This document shows positions 51,482 to 60,355 of a stretch of DNA of 64,000 nt, piece after piece. The notes beneath the pieces were generated by a model that saw only the letters and a program-made list of their open reading frames with translations, had not been told where the DNA came from and ran no database searches. Position 1 is the stretch's first letter; every line of letters starts with the position of its first letter. The translations under genes and the position numbers were made by a program. The stretch is from Pseudomonadota bacterium (lineage in GTDB: Bacteria > Myxococcota_A > UBA796 > CAJQPC01): contig JAAESX010000134.1 of assembly GCA_024228935.1 (NCBI GenBank), positions 1 through 64,000 of the forward strand. The letters run 5' to 3'.

Positions 51482-52567
51482 ATGCGCTCCTCGCTCAAGA
51501 CAACGCGCCGAATGGTCGTGAAGGTCGGCACCCGTGTGGTCGCCCGAGAGGACGGTCGGCTGGCGCTCGGTCGCCTCGGCATGCTGGTCGAGCAGATCGC
51601 CGAGCTGCGCGAGCGAGGCATCCAGGTCCTTCTGGTGACGAGCGGGGCCATCGGGCTCGGGGCCGAGCGGCTGAAGATCCGCCCCAAGTCCGTCGCCGAC
51701 AAGCAGGCCTGCGCCGCCGCGGGCCAGGGCGCGCTCATGTCGCTGTACGACGTGCTGGCTCGCCGCCTGGGCGTCCCCACGGCCCAGGTCCTCCTCGTCG
51801 AGTCGGACTTCCACGACCGCCCTCGATACGTCGCGCTGGCCGACTCGCTGGAGCGGCTGCTCGAGCTCGGTGCGCTGCCGATCATCAACGAGAACGACGC
51901 GGTCTCGACTGCGGGCCTCGTCGAGGACCGCGCTGGCGTCTTCGGCGACAACGACCGCCTGGCCGCGCTCGTCGCCGCGGGGCTGGACGCCGACCTGCTG
52001 GTGCTGCTGACGAATGTGGACGGCCTGCTCACCGGTCCTCCCGACGAAGCTGGAAGTGAGCGCATCCCGGTTTGGGACGGCCAGGACGTGCGGTTCGGCG
52101 CCGCCTCGCACGGTGGCCGCGGCGGCATGCAGGCCAAGGTCACCTCGGCCCAGGTCGCCGCGCTGGGCGGCTCGCACGTGGTGGTCGCCAACGGCTTCTC
52201 GCCCGGCGTGCTGGAGCGGGTGGTCGCCGGCGATGACGTTGGGACCTGGTTCCCCAGGCGAGGTGGGCAGTCCCGGCAGCGGAACTGGCTGCGGTTCGCC
52301 ACGTCTCCAACGGCCGCCGTGGTCGTCAATACGGGCGCCCGTCAGGCGCTGCTCGAGCGGAACGCCAGCCTGCTCCCCGTCGGCGTGACGCGCGTCGACG
52401 GCGAGTTTTCGGTCGGCGACGTCATCGCCATCCGGGACGAGAACGGCTCGGCCATCGCCCGCGGGGTGGCCAAGGCGACCAGCACCGACGCGCGCGCTTC
52501 GGCGGGCCAGCGTGACCGCGGGACGCTCGTGCACCGCAACCAGATCGTCTTCCTGGAGGACCTGTGA
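51482..52567 (+). CDS. proB: Glutamate 5-kinase
   Basis: ProB makes glutamyl-5-phosphate, the first step to proline. The 361-residue protein has the amino-acid-kinase fold (MVVKVGTRVV, LVTSGAIGLG, PIINENDAVST, FGDNDRLAALVA, LLTNVDGLLTG) and a C-terminal PUA domain ending HRNQIVFLEDL. It lies in line with the radical SAM genes, so it is probably on the same transcript, an unusual place for proline genes. It overlaps proA by 4 bases. Confidence 0.95.
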   Translation: MRSSLKTTRRMVVKVGTRVVAREDGRLALGRLGMLVEQIAELRERGIQVLLVTSGAIGLGAERLKIRPKSVADKQACAAAGQGALMSLYDVLARRLGVPTAQVLLVESDFHDRPRYVALADSLERLLELGALPIINENDAVSTAGLVEDRAGVFGDNDRLAALVAAGLDADLLVLLTNVDGLLTGPPDEAGSERIPVWDGQDVRFGAASHGGRGGMQAKVTSAQVAALGGSHVVVANGFSPGVLERVVAGDDVGTWFPRRGGQSRQRNWLRFATSPTAAVVVNTGARQALLERNASLLPVGVTRVDGEFSVGDVIAIRDENGSAIARGVAKATSTDARASAGQRDRGTLVHRNQIVFLEDL

Positions 52568-53769
52568 GAGAGCTCGCCCGCGCCGCTCGTGAGGCCGGCA
52601 ATGCGCTCCAGCAGCGCTCGACCGAGGACCGTCGCGCTGCCCTGGAGCGCCTGGCTCAGGCGCTGCTCGACCGCAGCGACGAGATCCTGGCCTCCAACGC
52701 CCTGGACCTCGCAGCGGCCGATGATCTGGCCCCGGCTCTCCGGGCTCGACTGAGCCTGTCGCAGGCCAAGCTCGACACGCTCGCCGACGGCATCCGGAGC
52801 ATCGCCGCATCGGACGAGCCGCTTGGACGGGAGGTCGCTCGCCGCCAGCTCGCGACGGGACTGGAGCTCACCCAGGTCACCTCCCCCATCGGCGTCCTGC
52901 TCGTCATCTTCGAGTCCCGCCCGGACGTGCTGCCCCAAGTCGCGGCGCTCGCTGTGAAGAGCGGGAACGGGCTGCTGCTGAAGGGGGGCTCCGAGGCGCG
53001 GCACAGCAACCGCTGCCTGCACGCGGTGGTCACCGAGGCGCTCGAGCTCGGCCCCGTCGTCGGGCTGGTCGAGACCCGCGGCGAGATCGCTGAGCTGCTG
53101 GCACTGGACGACGTGCTCGACCTGGTCATCCCCCGTGGCGGCAACGCGCTCGTCCGGCACATCCAGGAGAACACCCGCATCCCGGTCCTGGGCCACGCGG
53201 ACGGGGTCTGCCACGTCTACGTGGACGCCTCGGCCGACCTCGAGATGGCCATCCGCATCGTGCTCGACGCGAAGACCGACCACCCGTCGGCCTGCAACGC
53301 GATGGAGACGCTGCTCGTACACTGCGACGTCGATCCCGAGCCTCTGGTCCAGGCCCTGACCCGGGCTGGCGTCACCGTCGACCGGGCTCCCGCCGACTGG
53401 CACCTCGAGTACGGCGCGCTGGCGTGTGCCGTGCGTGTCGTGGACTCGCTCGAGGACGCCGTGGACCACATCCACGCCCATGGCAGCGGGCACACCGAGT
53501 CCATCGTCACCGACGACGAGGAGGCCGCGGTCCGGTTCCTGTCCTCGGTCGACAGCGCCTGCGTCTTCCACAACGCGAGCACCCGGTTCGCGGATGGCTA
53601 CCGGTTCGGTCTGGGCGCCGAGGTCGGAATCAGCACCTCGCGCATCCACGCGCGCGGCCCGGTGGGCGTCGAGGGTCTCCTGACGACGCGCTGGCTGCTG
53701 CGCGGACACGGCGACACCGTCGGCCCGTTCACCCGTGGCGAGCGCGAGTACACCTGGGTCGAAGCGTAG
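52564..53769 (+). CDS. proA: Gamma-glutamyl phosphate reductase
   Basis: The 401-residue protein is ProA, making glutamate-5-semialdehyde with NADPH. SPIGVLLVIFESRPDVLPQVAALAVKSGNGLLLKGG and DHPSACNAMETLLVH contain the cofactor region and the catalytic Cys. TRFADGYRFGLGAEVGISTSRIHARGPVGVEGLLT is the family's late signature. It ends 5 bases before the stop of the opposite-strand START-like gene. GTG start in a GTGA overlap with proB. Confidence 0.95.
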   Translation: MRELARAAREAGNALQQRSTEDRRAALERLAQALLDRSDEILASNALDLAAADDLAPALRARLSLSQAKLDTLADGIRSIAASDEPLGREVARRQLATGLELTQVTSPIGVLLVIFESRPDVLPQVAALAVKSGNGLLLKGGSEARHSNRCLHAVVTEALELGPVVGLVETRGEIAELLALDDVLDLVIPRGGNALVRHIQENTRIPVLGHADGVCHVYVDASADLEMAIRIVLDAKTDHPSACNAMETLLVHCDVDPEPLVQALTRAGVTVDRAPADWHLEYGALACAVRVVDSLEDAVDHIHAHGSGHTESIVTDDEEAAVRFLSSVDSACVFHNASTRFADGYRFGLGAEVGISTSRIHARGPVGVEGLLTTRWLLRGHGDTVGPFTRGEREYTWVEA

Positions 53770-53774
53770 GTCGT

Positions 53775-54317
53775 CTACTTCTCGGCGCGGGTCCGCATGC
53801 CCTCGAGCTGCTCGGGCATCGAGCCACCGAGCAGCGCCTTCTTGAGCCACGTCGGCGCGCTGCCGCCCGTGGTGTCGACGACGTAGCGGATGCGGGTCTT
53901 GTCCCCGACCCCGTAGACCTGGTAGCTGCCCTTGCTGCTCGACAAGGTGCTCGCCTTGGTCGGGTCCAGGTCATAGGCGGTGAAGCCCTCGGCCGCGTCG
54001 ATCGTGTAGATGACGTACAGCTCGCCCGACATGCCGAGGATGGTCATCTCGTAGTGGGCGGCCTTCTTGGCGGGCTCGTCGACGTAGAGGGTGACGGCCT
54101 CGAGCCCGTCGATGTCCCCGGCGCGCGCTGGCAGATCCAGGATGGCGGCGAACGTGTCCTCGGTGCTCGCCGCGACCTCGATGTACGCCACGATGTCGTC
54201 GGCGTTCTTGCTGTGCGTGACGATTCCGCCCGAGGAGAGCGTGGCTTCCTCTTCCGCCGAGAACGTGGGCAACGGCGAGGGACCGGCGAGTGCGAGTCCA
54301 ATCAGCGCGATGAGCAT
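53775..54317 (-). CDS. Exported START/SRPBCC-like protein
   Basis: ATG at 54317 follows a GGAGGT site; the longer frame is rejected. The 180-residue product has an uncharged signal (MLIALIGLALAGP), then a START/SRPBCC-like fold (IVAYIEVAASTEDTFAAILDLPARAGDIDGLEAVTLYVDE, YQVYGVGDKTRIRYVVDTTGG, WLKKALLGGSMPEQLEGMRTRAEK). Such domains bind hydrophobic ligands in a pocket. It is the last gene of a minus-strand trio with the halogenase-like and HExxH genes. A ligand or chaperone role for the peptide product is speculative. Confidence 0.75.
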   Translation of the reverse strand: MLIALIGLALAGPSPLPTFSAEEEATLSSGGIVTHSKNADDIVAYIEVAASTEDTFAAILDLPARAGDIDGLEAVTLYVDEPAKKAAHYEMTILGMSGELYVIYTIDAAEGFTAYDLDPTKASTLSSSKGSYQVYGVGDKTRIRYVVDTTGGSAPTWLKKALLGGSMPEQLEGMRTRAEK

Positions 54318-54354
54318 GTGACCTCCGAGCGAGACGACGCGTCGCCGTCTGGTC

Positions 54355-55566
54355 CTAATCCGTCTCGGACCTTGCCTCGCGAAGCGCATGGGCGTCCACT
54401 CCCAGCCGGCGGAACATCTCTTCCTCCTGCCACCGCTGGAAGACCTTGAGGTGGCGCTCCGCCGCGTACCGCCCGGTCGTCAGGTAGACGAAGGCCCGCA
54501 GGGGTGTCGCCGTGGCGTGCTTCGGGATCTGCCGATGCGCCTCCCAGAACAGGCCCTCGACGCTGCGGTTGTTGCCGTACCAGTACCGGACGAGCCGTAG
54601 GTAGGCCTTGTACTGCGCGCGCAGCTCCCGCTCGTACGTGGCGGGGTCTCCCGACAGGATCGCCGTTGCCGCCGAGAGCCCGCTTCGCACCGCCAGGTCG
54701 ACGCCGCCCGACAGGATGGGATCGACGAAGCAGGCCGCATCCCCGACGAGGTACCAGCCGTCGCCAGCGAAGGCTGTGCTCGTGAAGGACCAGTTCGGCG
54801 CGAAGTGGATCCCCTCATGGGTGGCCCCTTCGAGCGGAAACTGCTCTCGGATGATCTCGCGAAAGCGCTGCTCGTCCAGGCGCTTACGGCCGCGATTGAC
54901 GACTCCGATGCTCGTCCGATCCGCCGAGATCGGGATGAACCAGGCCCAGCCCTCGGGCACGGTCACCACCCACTGGACATGCCGCCCGAGCACGCCGGGG
55001 AACCCACCGGCTCCCGTCACATAGGTGTAGGTCGCGGTGCACTGCAGGTCGCTGATCGTCCGCACCAGCCCCTTGGCCCGCCCGAGCAGGCGGCGCTGAC
55101 CTGACGCGTCCACGACGACGTCCGCATCGAGCCCACCCTCGGCTTCGGCGGCGGTGACCTCGCGCTGGACGAGCTCCACGCCCAGCTCCACCGCCGGTTC
55201 CAGGATCCGGGTGTCGAAGCTGGCCCGGTCGACCTGCAGGGCCTGCTCGAACCCACCGCCCAGGAGGCCTCGCTCGTCGAGCCCATCGAGCGCACCCTCG
55301 AGCCGCTCGTCGAACAGCACGCGCCAGGGCTCCCGTGTCTCGCCCCAGACGTAGACGGCGCCGAACTTGTTGGCGTAGCCCGCGTCCGAGAAGTCCAGAC
55401 CGAAGTGATGGCGCAACAGCTCGAGCGTCGCGGGCTGCAGCGACTCGCCGACGTGGGGTCTCGGAAAGGTCTCCTTTTCGTACAGGACGACCTCGACCCC
55501 GTGCTGAGCCAGGAGCGCTGCGCAAGAGGCTCCAGCCGGACCTCCACCGATGACAGCGACCCTCAT
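54355..55566 (-). CDS. Flavin-dependent halogenase-like monooxygenase
   Basis: ATG at 55566 overlaps the HExxH gene stop, giving 403 residues. The FAD site is VAVIGGGPAGASCAALL at the N-terminus and GDAACFVDPILSGGVDLA at 275-292. WAWFIP at 207-212 is the WxWxIP motif of flavin-dependent halogenases, which keeps them from acting as ordinary hydroxylases. A Lys at 67 in YANKFGAVYVWG sits where these enzymes have the catalytic Lys. This favours halogenation of an aromatic or other activated carbon, possibly His or the terminal Trp of the precursor. Geranylgeranyl-reductase-like oxidation is the alternative. Confidence 0.8.
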   Translation of the reverse strand: MRVAVIGGGPAGASCAALLAQHGVEVVLYEKETFPRPHVGESLQPATLELLRHHFGLDFSDAGYANKFGAVYVWGETREPWRVLFDERLEGALDGLDERGLLGGGFEQALQVDRASFDTRILEPAVELGVELVQREVTAAEAEGGLDADVVVDASGQRRLLGRAKGLVRTISDLQCTATYTYVTGAGGFPGVLGRHVQWVVTVPEGWAWFIPISADRTSIGVVNRGRKRLDEQRFREIIREQFPLEGATHEGIHFAPNWSFTSTAFAGDGWYLVGDAACFVDPILSGGVDLAVRSGLSAATAILSGDPATYERELRAQYKAYLRLVRYWYGNNRSVEGLFWEAHRQIPKHATATPLRAFVYLTTGRYAAERHLKVFQRWQEEEMFRRLGVDAHALREARSETD

Positions 55567-56645
55567 GTGGCCTGCTCGAGAAAGCGCTGCAGACCATCCA
55601 GCTCGTGGATGAGCCGGCGCCCGTGGTCGCTCGGCTCGCCCTTCGACCACACGATGTCGAGCGCCTCGCGGTTGGTCGCGAGCACGTCCGCCCGACGGCG
55701 TTCGAAGTCCGGTCCTTGACAGACGCCAGCCTCGGCCAGCGCATGGTGCAGCGCGGCGACCGGTACGAACGCATGTGCTGCCAGGAGCACACCCATCAGC
55801 GGACGCATGTCCGGCCGAACCGGGGACGCCGTCCACTCCGTCCGACCGTTGTGGAGGATGGGGTCGAGCCGGCTCAGAAGGTTCAGCTTGCTGTGCTGCA
55901 CCTCGTGCACGATGGCCTCGGCGAGCGTGAGCCGCGACGGATGCAGCGTCAGGTAGACGACGCCGGGTGCCTCGCGGTAGCTCGCGGAGAGGTGTCGCTC
56001 AGGGTGGTACCCGACCGGGATGAGCCGCTTGCACGAGCTCGGGAGCTCCTCGTACCAACCCGGCAGGTACTCGATCAGCCCGATGGCGTCCTCGAGCGCC
56101 TCGACCCACTCGGCAGGCGTCCGGCCACCCAGATCGACAGCGTTCCCGTCCTTGTCCGGGTGCTCCTCGAGGTCGGCGAGCGGGTTCGTGTCGCCCACTC
56201 CGAACAACACCGGGCCACACGGGACGTCGCGCGTCGCCGGGATGGGCCGGCCGTCCTGGAGCTGTGCCCCCTGTCGCGTCACGAACACGCCGGCGGACCG
56301 CTCGCCTCGCAGATCCACAGCCCGGTCCCAGAGCACGTCCTCGACGGGGGCGCCGAGCTCGACGAGCAAGGCGGGGACGGCCTGGTCGAGCATCGCCTGA
56401 GCCGGTCGAAGACCCGCGGTCAGGACCAGGAGCGGCGCGAGCACATCGGGATGACCCACGGCCTCGAGCACCGCGTCAGGCCGCGCGCGAAGGGACCGCG
56501 TGAGCCACGCCTGGACACGGGAGAGCGTCGCGCCCCCGTGCGTCGTCAGCAGCGTGCGCACCGCCAGCAGCCGAACCTTTCGGAGCAGGCGCTCGACCGT
56601 CCGATCGCCGGGTGCGGGGAGCGAGAGCCAGGCGGTGGGGAGCAC
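55563..56645 (-). CDS. aKG-HExxH-type peptide beta-hydroxylase
   Basis: The 360-residue protein matches the family once called 'HExxH motif putative peptide modification protein', now recognised as alpha-ketoglutarate-dependent peptide beta-hydroxylases. The signature LAEAIVHEVQHSKLNLLSRLDPIL places His247, Glu248 and His251. It is followed by TEWTASPVRPDMRPLMGVLLAAHAFVPVAALHHAL, the family's conserved PWR-D-PRPL-G segment in modified form. The N-terminal half is helical and binds or positions the substrate in relatives. GTG start at 56645, diverging from the next radical SAM-like gene. I infer hydroxylation of the Ser-His-Gly repeat or another peptide of this locus. Confidence 0.82.
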   Translation of the reverse strand: MLPTAWLSLPAPGDRTVERLLRKVRLLAVRTLLTTHGGATLSRVQAWLTRSLRARPDAVLEAVGHPDVLAPLLVLTAGLRPAQAMLDQAVPALLVELGAPVEDVLWDRAVDLRGERSAGVFVTRQGAQLQDGRPIPATRDVPCGPVLFGVGDTNPLADLEEHPDKDGNAVDLGGRTPAEWVEALEDAIGLIEYLPGWYEELPSSCKRLIPVGYHPERHLSASYREAPGVVYLTLHPSRLTLAEAIVHEVQHSKLNLLSRLDPILHNGRTEWTASPVRPDMRPLMGVLLAAHAFVPVAALHHALAEAGVCQGPDFERRRADVLATNREALDIVWSKGEPSDHGRRLIHELDGLQRFLEQAT

Positions 56646-56667
56646 GACGACAGGGTACGTTCAACCG

Positions 56668-57594
56668 GTGCAGGACCACCACCCGAGCGCCGGCGCCGAC
56701 GGACGCACCGAGCACGTCGCCACGTGGCGGACGCGGTTCGCGACCCGCCTGGACCGGGCCGCCAATCGCCCGGATCCCGAGCTCGACGAGCTGGTGGGTC
56801 CCGGGCGCTGGTTCACCGGCGGCGAGCCCACCCTGCGCGCCGACCTGCCCGAGCTGATCTCGGCCAGCCCTGGCGCCGGTCTGGTGACCGATGGCCTGGC
56901 CCTGCAGAGCCCCGCAGCGCTCTCAATGCTGCGACGGCGTGGACTCACCGCCGCGCGGATCCAGCTCCACTCGGCCCGTCCCGACGCCCACGACTGGCTG
57001 ATGGGCAGGAAGGGCACCGCCCGCGGCGCGCTCAAGGCGATCCGTGCGTGCGCCGCCGCCGGCCTCGAGCTCGAGGTCGAGGCCGTGGTGACCCGACCCA
57101 CAAGCGCCCAGCTGAGCGAGACCGTCGAGCTGGTGGAGCGCCTGGGCGTGCGCCAGATGGTCGTCCGACGGCTGGAGCGGACTGGACCGGCCGCTCTGGA
57201 CTTCGTCGCCCTGTCTCCGCGCATGGGGCTGACCGCAGGCCATCTGGACAAGGCCCGAGCCGTGGCCTCGCGCCTGGGCGTCCAGCTCGACGTGCGCGGG
57301 TTCGACGGGCCCGACGATGCCGACGTGTTCGGCGCTCCGGCGACCATCACCGAGACCTTCCGCTTCACCGACGAGCCCAGCCGCGAGCTCCGTGTCCGGC
57401 TCGTCCGAATCGCGGAGCTCCAGCGCACGCTGCGCGTCGTCGGACACGCGGACCACCCCGCGGCCGCCGACCTGCTCCGCGACTGCACACGCCTCTTCGA
57501 CCGGGTGGACGCCACGCTGGTCGGCTCGACGGACGCCTGGTCGGATCGCGACAGGCGCCAGCTCAAGGGGCTCGCCTCGCTGGAGACCGGGTGA
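56668..57594 (+). CDS. Radical SAM-like protein lacking the cluster cysteines
   Basis: From GTG 56668 the 308-residue protein has the radical SAM barrel features WFTGGEPTLRADLPELI (49-65), VTDGLALQS, ARIQLHSARPDAHDWLMGRKGTARGALKAI and VEAVVTRPTSAQLSE. The region before GGEP has no CX3CX2C motif, and there is no C-terminal Cys cluster. It therefore cannot bind the SAM-cleaving cluster in the normal way. It is intact and coupled by GTGA to an active-looking enzyme, so it is probably a binding partner and not a decaying pseudogene. Confidence 0.8.
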   Translation: MQDHHPSAGADGRTEHVATWRTRFATRLDRAANRPDPELDELVGPGRWFTGGEPTLRADLPELISASPGAGLVTDGLALQSPAALSMLRRRGLTAARIQLHSARPDAHDWLMGRKGTARGALKAIRACAAAGLELEVEAVVTRPTSAQLSETVELVERLGVRQMVVRRLERTGPAALDFVALSPRMGLTAGHLDKARAVASRLGVQLDVRGFDGPDDADVFGAPATITETFRFTDEPSRELRVRLVRIAELQRTLRVVGHADHPAAADLLRDCTRLFDRVDATLVGSTDAWSDRDRRQLKGLASLETG

Positions 57595-59315
57595 GCGAGC
57601 ACGACAAGAAGCTCGCGCGCGAGGCCATCGCGAACCGCCCCAAGCACTGGGTCCGCCTGGTCACGGCCTGCAACAACAGGTGCCTGTTCTGTCTGGACAT
57701 GGACACGCCGCGGAACGTCTACCTCGACCAGGAGACCATCGAGACCGAGCTGCGCCGTGGCTTCGACGAGCTTGGCGCGACCAAGGTCATCCTGTCCGGC
57801 GGCGAGGCCAGCGTGCACCCGCTGTTCCCCCACTTCATCCGCTACGCACTCGAGCTGGGCTACGACCGCGTCCAGACCGTCACGAACGGCCTTCGCTACG
57901 GAGACAAGAAGTTCTTCGACAGCGTGATGGAGGCCGGGCTCGGCGAGATCACCTTCAGCCTGCACGGCCACAACGCCCGGCTCCACGACCACCTCGTCCA
58001 GTGCCCTGGGAGCTTCGATAAGCTCATCAAGGGGCTCGTCCGCGCGGTCCGGCACCGCAGCCGCCACGGCTGGCCCGTCGTGAACATCGACGTCGTCATC
58101 AACAAGCAGAACGTCGCCTTCCTCGACCGCATCGTCGAGCTCGGCATCCGCATGGGCATCAAGGAGTACGACCTGCTCCACGTCATCCCGCAGGCCGAGG
58201 CCTATCGGAACCGCGACGAGATGTTCTACGACGTGCGCGAGCACCTGCCCGTCCTGCAGAAGGTGTTCCGCCTGAACCGCCGCGACGACTTCCACATCTG
58301 GACGAACCGCTTCCCCGTCGCGTTCCTCGAGGGGATGGAGGACCTGATCCAGGACCCCCACAAGATGATCGACGAGGTCCGCGGACGGAAGCACCACGTG
58401 CGTCGGTACCTGGACGTGGGCACGACGCTGGAGTGCCGTGAGGCGGACCGGTGCACCCACTGCTTCATCGAGCCGTTCTGCACCACGATGGAGCGGACCG
58501 TCGTCACGCAGAACACCGAGACCTGCGAGGTCTGGGACGTCGGGACTGGCGAGTGGGAGGGTCCCCTGCCCTTCGGCGCTGTCCGACTCGGCCTGGAACG
58601 TGAACAGTTCGCGGGGGTTCCATCGTGCCCTGTGCGCCTGCGCTTGCGCGGGGCCGAGCCCGTCGAGCACCCCGACATCGTGCTCGTCGCACGGACCTCG
58701 GAGCAGATCCAGGCCTGGTACGACCATGCGCTGGAGATCGAGCTGAACCGCGAGACGGCCGACTGGCTCCTGGGCCACCCCCTGGAGGACCGGCACGTCG
58801 TGGTGCAGCCCAGCTACGAGACCCTGGCCGAGGCGACGCGGAACGACGTCCGCGACCCGGCGGCCTTCTTCGGCAAGCTCGCCGCGCCAGTCCGGGTCCG
58901 GGGGCTACCAGCGTGCGCCGCTCCGGGCATGCGCGTCGAAGCCACGCCCCCCACCCTGCGGCTGAGCTCGTTCGACACCTCTCGCGGGCGACTCGACTGG
59001 AAGAAGCTGGCTCGGGAACACGTCACCGAGCACTACCGGGCGAAGTCGGCTCGGTGCGCGGACTGCTCGCTCACCGGGGCCTGCGGCGGGCTCCACATCA
59101 ACATGCTGAGGGACCAGGGCCTCGAGCTGTGCCGCCCCATCGCGGGAGAGCCGGTGGCTACCGAGCCTCGCATCGCGACCGGCATGATTCCCCAGCCGCC
59201 AGCCCCCAGCCTTCCGGGCTTCGAGCAGCCGACGGATGCCCCCGAGGACCCCCTCCGCCAGAAGACCGGACTGCGCCGCTCGGACTTCCTGCGCACCGGC
59301 CGGGAGGTGACCTGA
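57591..59315 (+). CDS. Large radical SAM protein with two auxiliary-type motifs
   Basis: GTG at 57591 gives 574 residues; the long frame upstream is a shadow. The core has cluster Cys at 27, 31 and 34 (TACNNRCLFCLDM), LSGGEASVHPLF and FSLHGHNARLHD. A first CX2CX5C motif lies at 288, 291 and 297 (CTHCFIEPFC). An extra ~190-residue region ends in a second one at 489, 492 and 498 (CADCSLTGACGG). The extra region may replace what the preceding Cys-less paralogue lost, with the two acting as a pair. The substrate is presumed to be the local precursor. Confidence 0.87.
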   Translation: MSEHDKKLAREAIANRPKHWVRLVTACNNRCLFCLDMDTPRNVYLDQETIETELRRGFDELGATKVILSGGEASVHPLFPHFIRYALELGYDRVQTVTNGLRYGDKKFFDSVMEAGLGEITFSLHGHNARLHDHLVQCPGSFDKLIKGLVRAVRHRSRHGWPVVNIDVVINKQNVAFLDRIVELGIRMGIKEYDLLHVIPQAEAYRNRDEMFYDVREHLPVLQKVFRLNRRDDFHIWTNRFPVAFLEGMEDLIQDPHKMIDEVRGRKHHVRRYLDVGTTLECREADRCTHCFIEPFCTTMERTVVTQNTETCEVWDVGTGEWEGPLPFGAVRLGLEREQFAGVPSCPVRLRLRGAEPVEHPDIVLVARTSEQIQAWYDHALEIELNRETADWLLGHPLEDRHVVVQPSYETLAEATRNDVRDPAAFFGKLAAPVRVRGLPACAAPGMRVEATPPTLRLSSFDTSRGRLDWKKLAREHVTEHYRAKSARCADCSLTGACGGLHINMLRDQGLELCRPIAGEPVATEPRIATGMIPQPPAPSLPGFEQPTDAPEDPLRQKTGLRRSDFLRTGREVT

Positions 59316-60355
59316 TGGCGAACCTCGGGTACCTCCAGCTCACCCGGAACTGCCTCCAGAGCTGCCGCTTCTGCAGCAACCCGCCGACCGGCGTGGCGCT
59401 CGAAGAGCCCGAGATGCACTCGCTGATCGATGGCCTGGCGGACCTTGGCTACGACGGAGTGATCCTGACCGGCGGCGAGCCAGCGAGCTCCGAGCTGCTG
59501 TTCCCCGCGCTGGCCTACGCCCGGGAGCGTGGGCTGTACTCGCGGATGATCACGAACGGCCAGCACCTGGCGGACAAGACGTTCTTCCGGCAGGCGGTCG
59601 ACGCCGGGCTGACGCACATCCATGTCTCGCTGCACAGCAGCCGGCGCGTCGTGCACGACTTCATCACGCGATACCCGGACAGCTTCGACGCCATCGTCGA
59701 GACGCTCGGGCACGTTCCCGAGATGGGCATCACCGCCGACATCAACACGGTGATCAACGCCTACAACGCCGACCACCTGGACGAGACGGTGCGCTGGATC
59801 ACGGCACGGTTCCCGTGGGTCCGCCACTTCGTGTGGAACAACATGGACCCGGACGGAAACCGGGCCGAGCAGAACCCGGACTGCATCCCGCGGCACCACG
59901 AGTTCCAGGTGTCACTCGAGCGCGCGATGGACCACCTGCACGCCACGGGGCGAACCTTCCGGGCCGAGCGGGTGCCGCTGTGCTTCATGCCCCAGTACGC
60001 GTGGGCCTCGACCGAGACGCGCAAGATCGTCAAGGAGGAGGAGCGCTGCATCAAGTTCCTCGACCAGAAGGGCTTCGTGCACCAGCTGGACTTCCTGCAC
60101 GGCAAGGGCTCCGCCTGTGACGCCTGCCGCTGGGACGGTATCTGTGCGGGCATGTTCTCGATGGCCAAGACATTCGACGAGCGCGAGCTGTCCCCCATGT
60201 TCGAGGACACCGCGTCGGTCATCCGAGGGGTCCTGGGTCAGGCCCCCTCGCCCGAGCTGCTCGCGCGACTCGAGGCTCGGCACGGGCGGCGCTCGAAGAC
60301 CGAGCAGCCGAGCGAACAGGCGCGCGCGACCATGCGCGAGAGGGACTTCCAGTGA
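59315..60355 (+). CDS. Radical SAM protein, CX2CX5C-tail group
   Basis: GGAGG precedes the ATG, which overlaps the previous stop by one base (346 residues). Cluster Cys at 13, 17 and 20 (LTRNCLQSCRFCSNPPTG), ILTGGEPASSELLF, HVSLHSSRRVVHDFI, and the tail motif CDACRWDGIC at 268-277 are present. VPLCFMP matches the sister motifs FPLCVLP and IPMCVLAP. The CSNPP after the cluster recalls HxsC-type maturases, so this may be the HxsC equivalent, with low certainty. Confidence 0.87.
   Translation: MANLGYLQLTRNCLQSCRFCSNPPTGVALEEPEMHSLIDGLADLGYDGVILTGGEPASSELLFPALAYARERGLYSRMITNGQHLADKTFFRQAVDAGLTHIHVSLHSSRRVVHDFITRYPDSFDAIVETLGHVPEMGITADINTVINAYNADHLDETVRWITARFPWVRHFVWNNMDPDGNRAEQNPDCIPRHHEFQVSLERAMDHLHATGRTFRAERVPLCFMPQYAWASTETRKIVKEEERCIKFLDQKGFVHQLDFLHGKGSACDACRWDGICAGMFSMAKTFDERELSPMFEDTASVIRGVLGQAPSPELLARLEARHGRRSKTEQPSEQARATMRERDFQ

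Noticed and set aside
55605..57590. 1236-residue open frame ending in the radical SAM protein at 57591
   Set aside because: The first two thirds are antisense to the HExxH gene and a shadow of the radical SAM-like gene at 56668, rich in Arg and without domains. The real start is the GTG at 57591.
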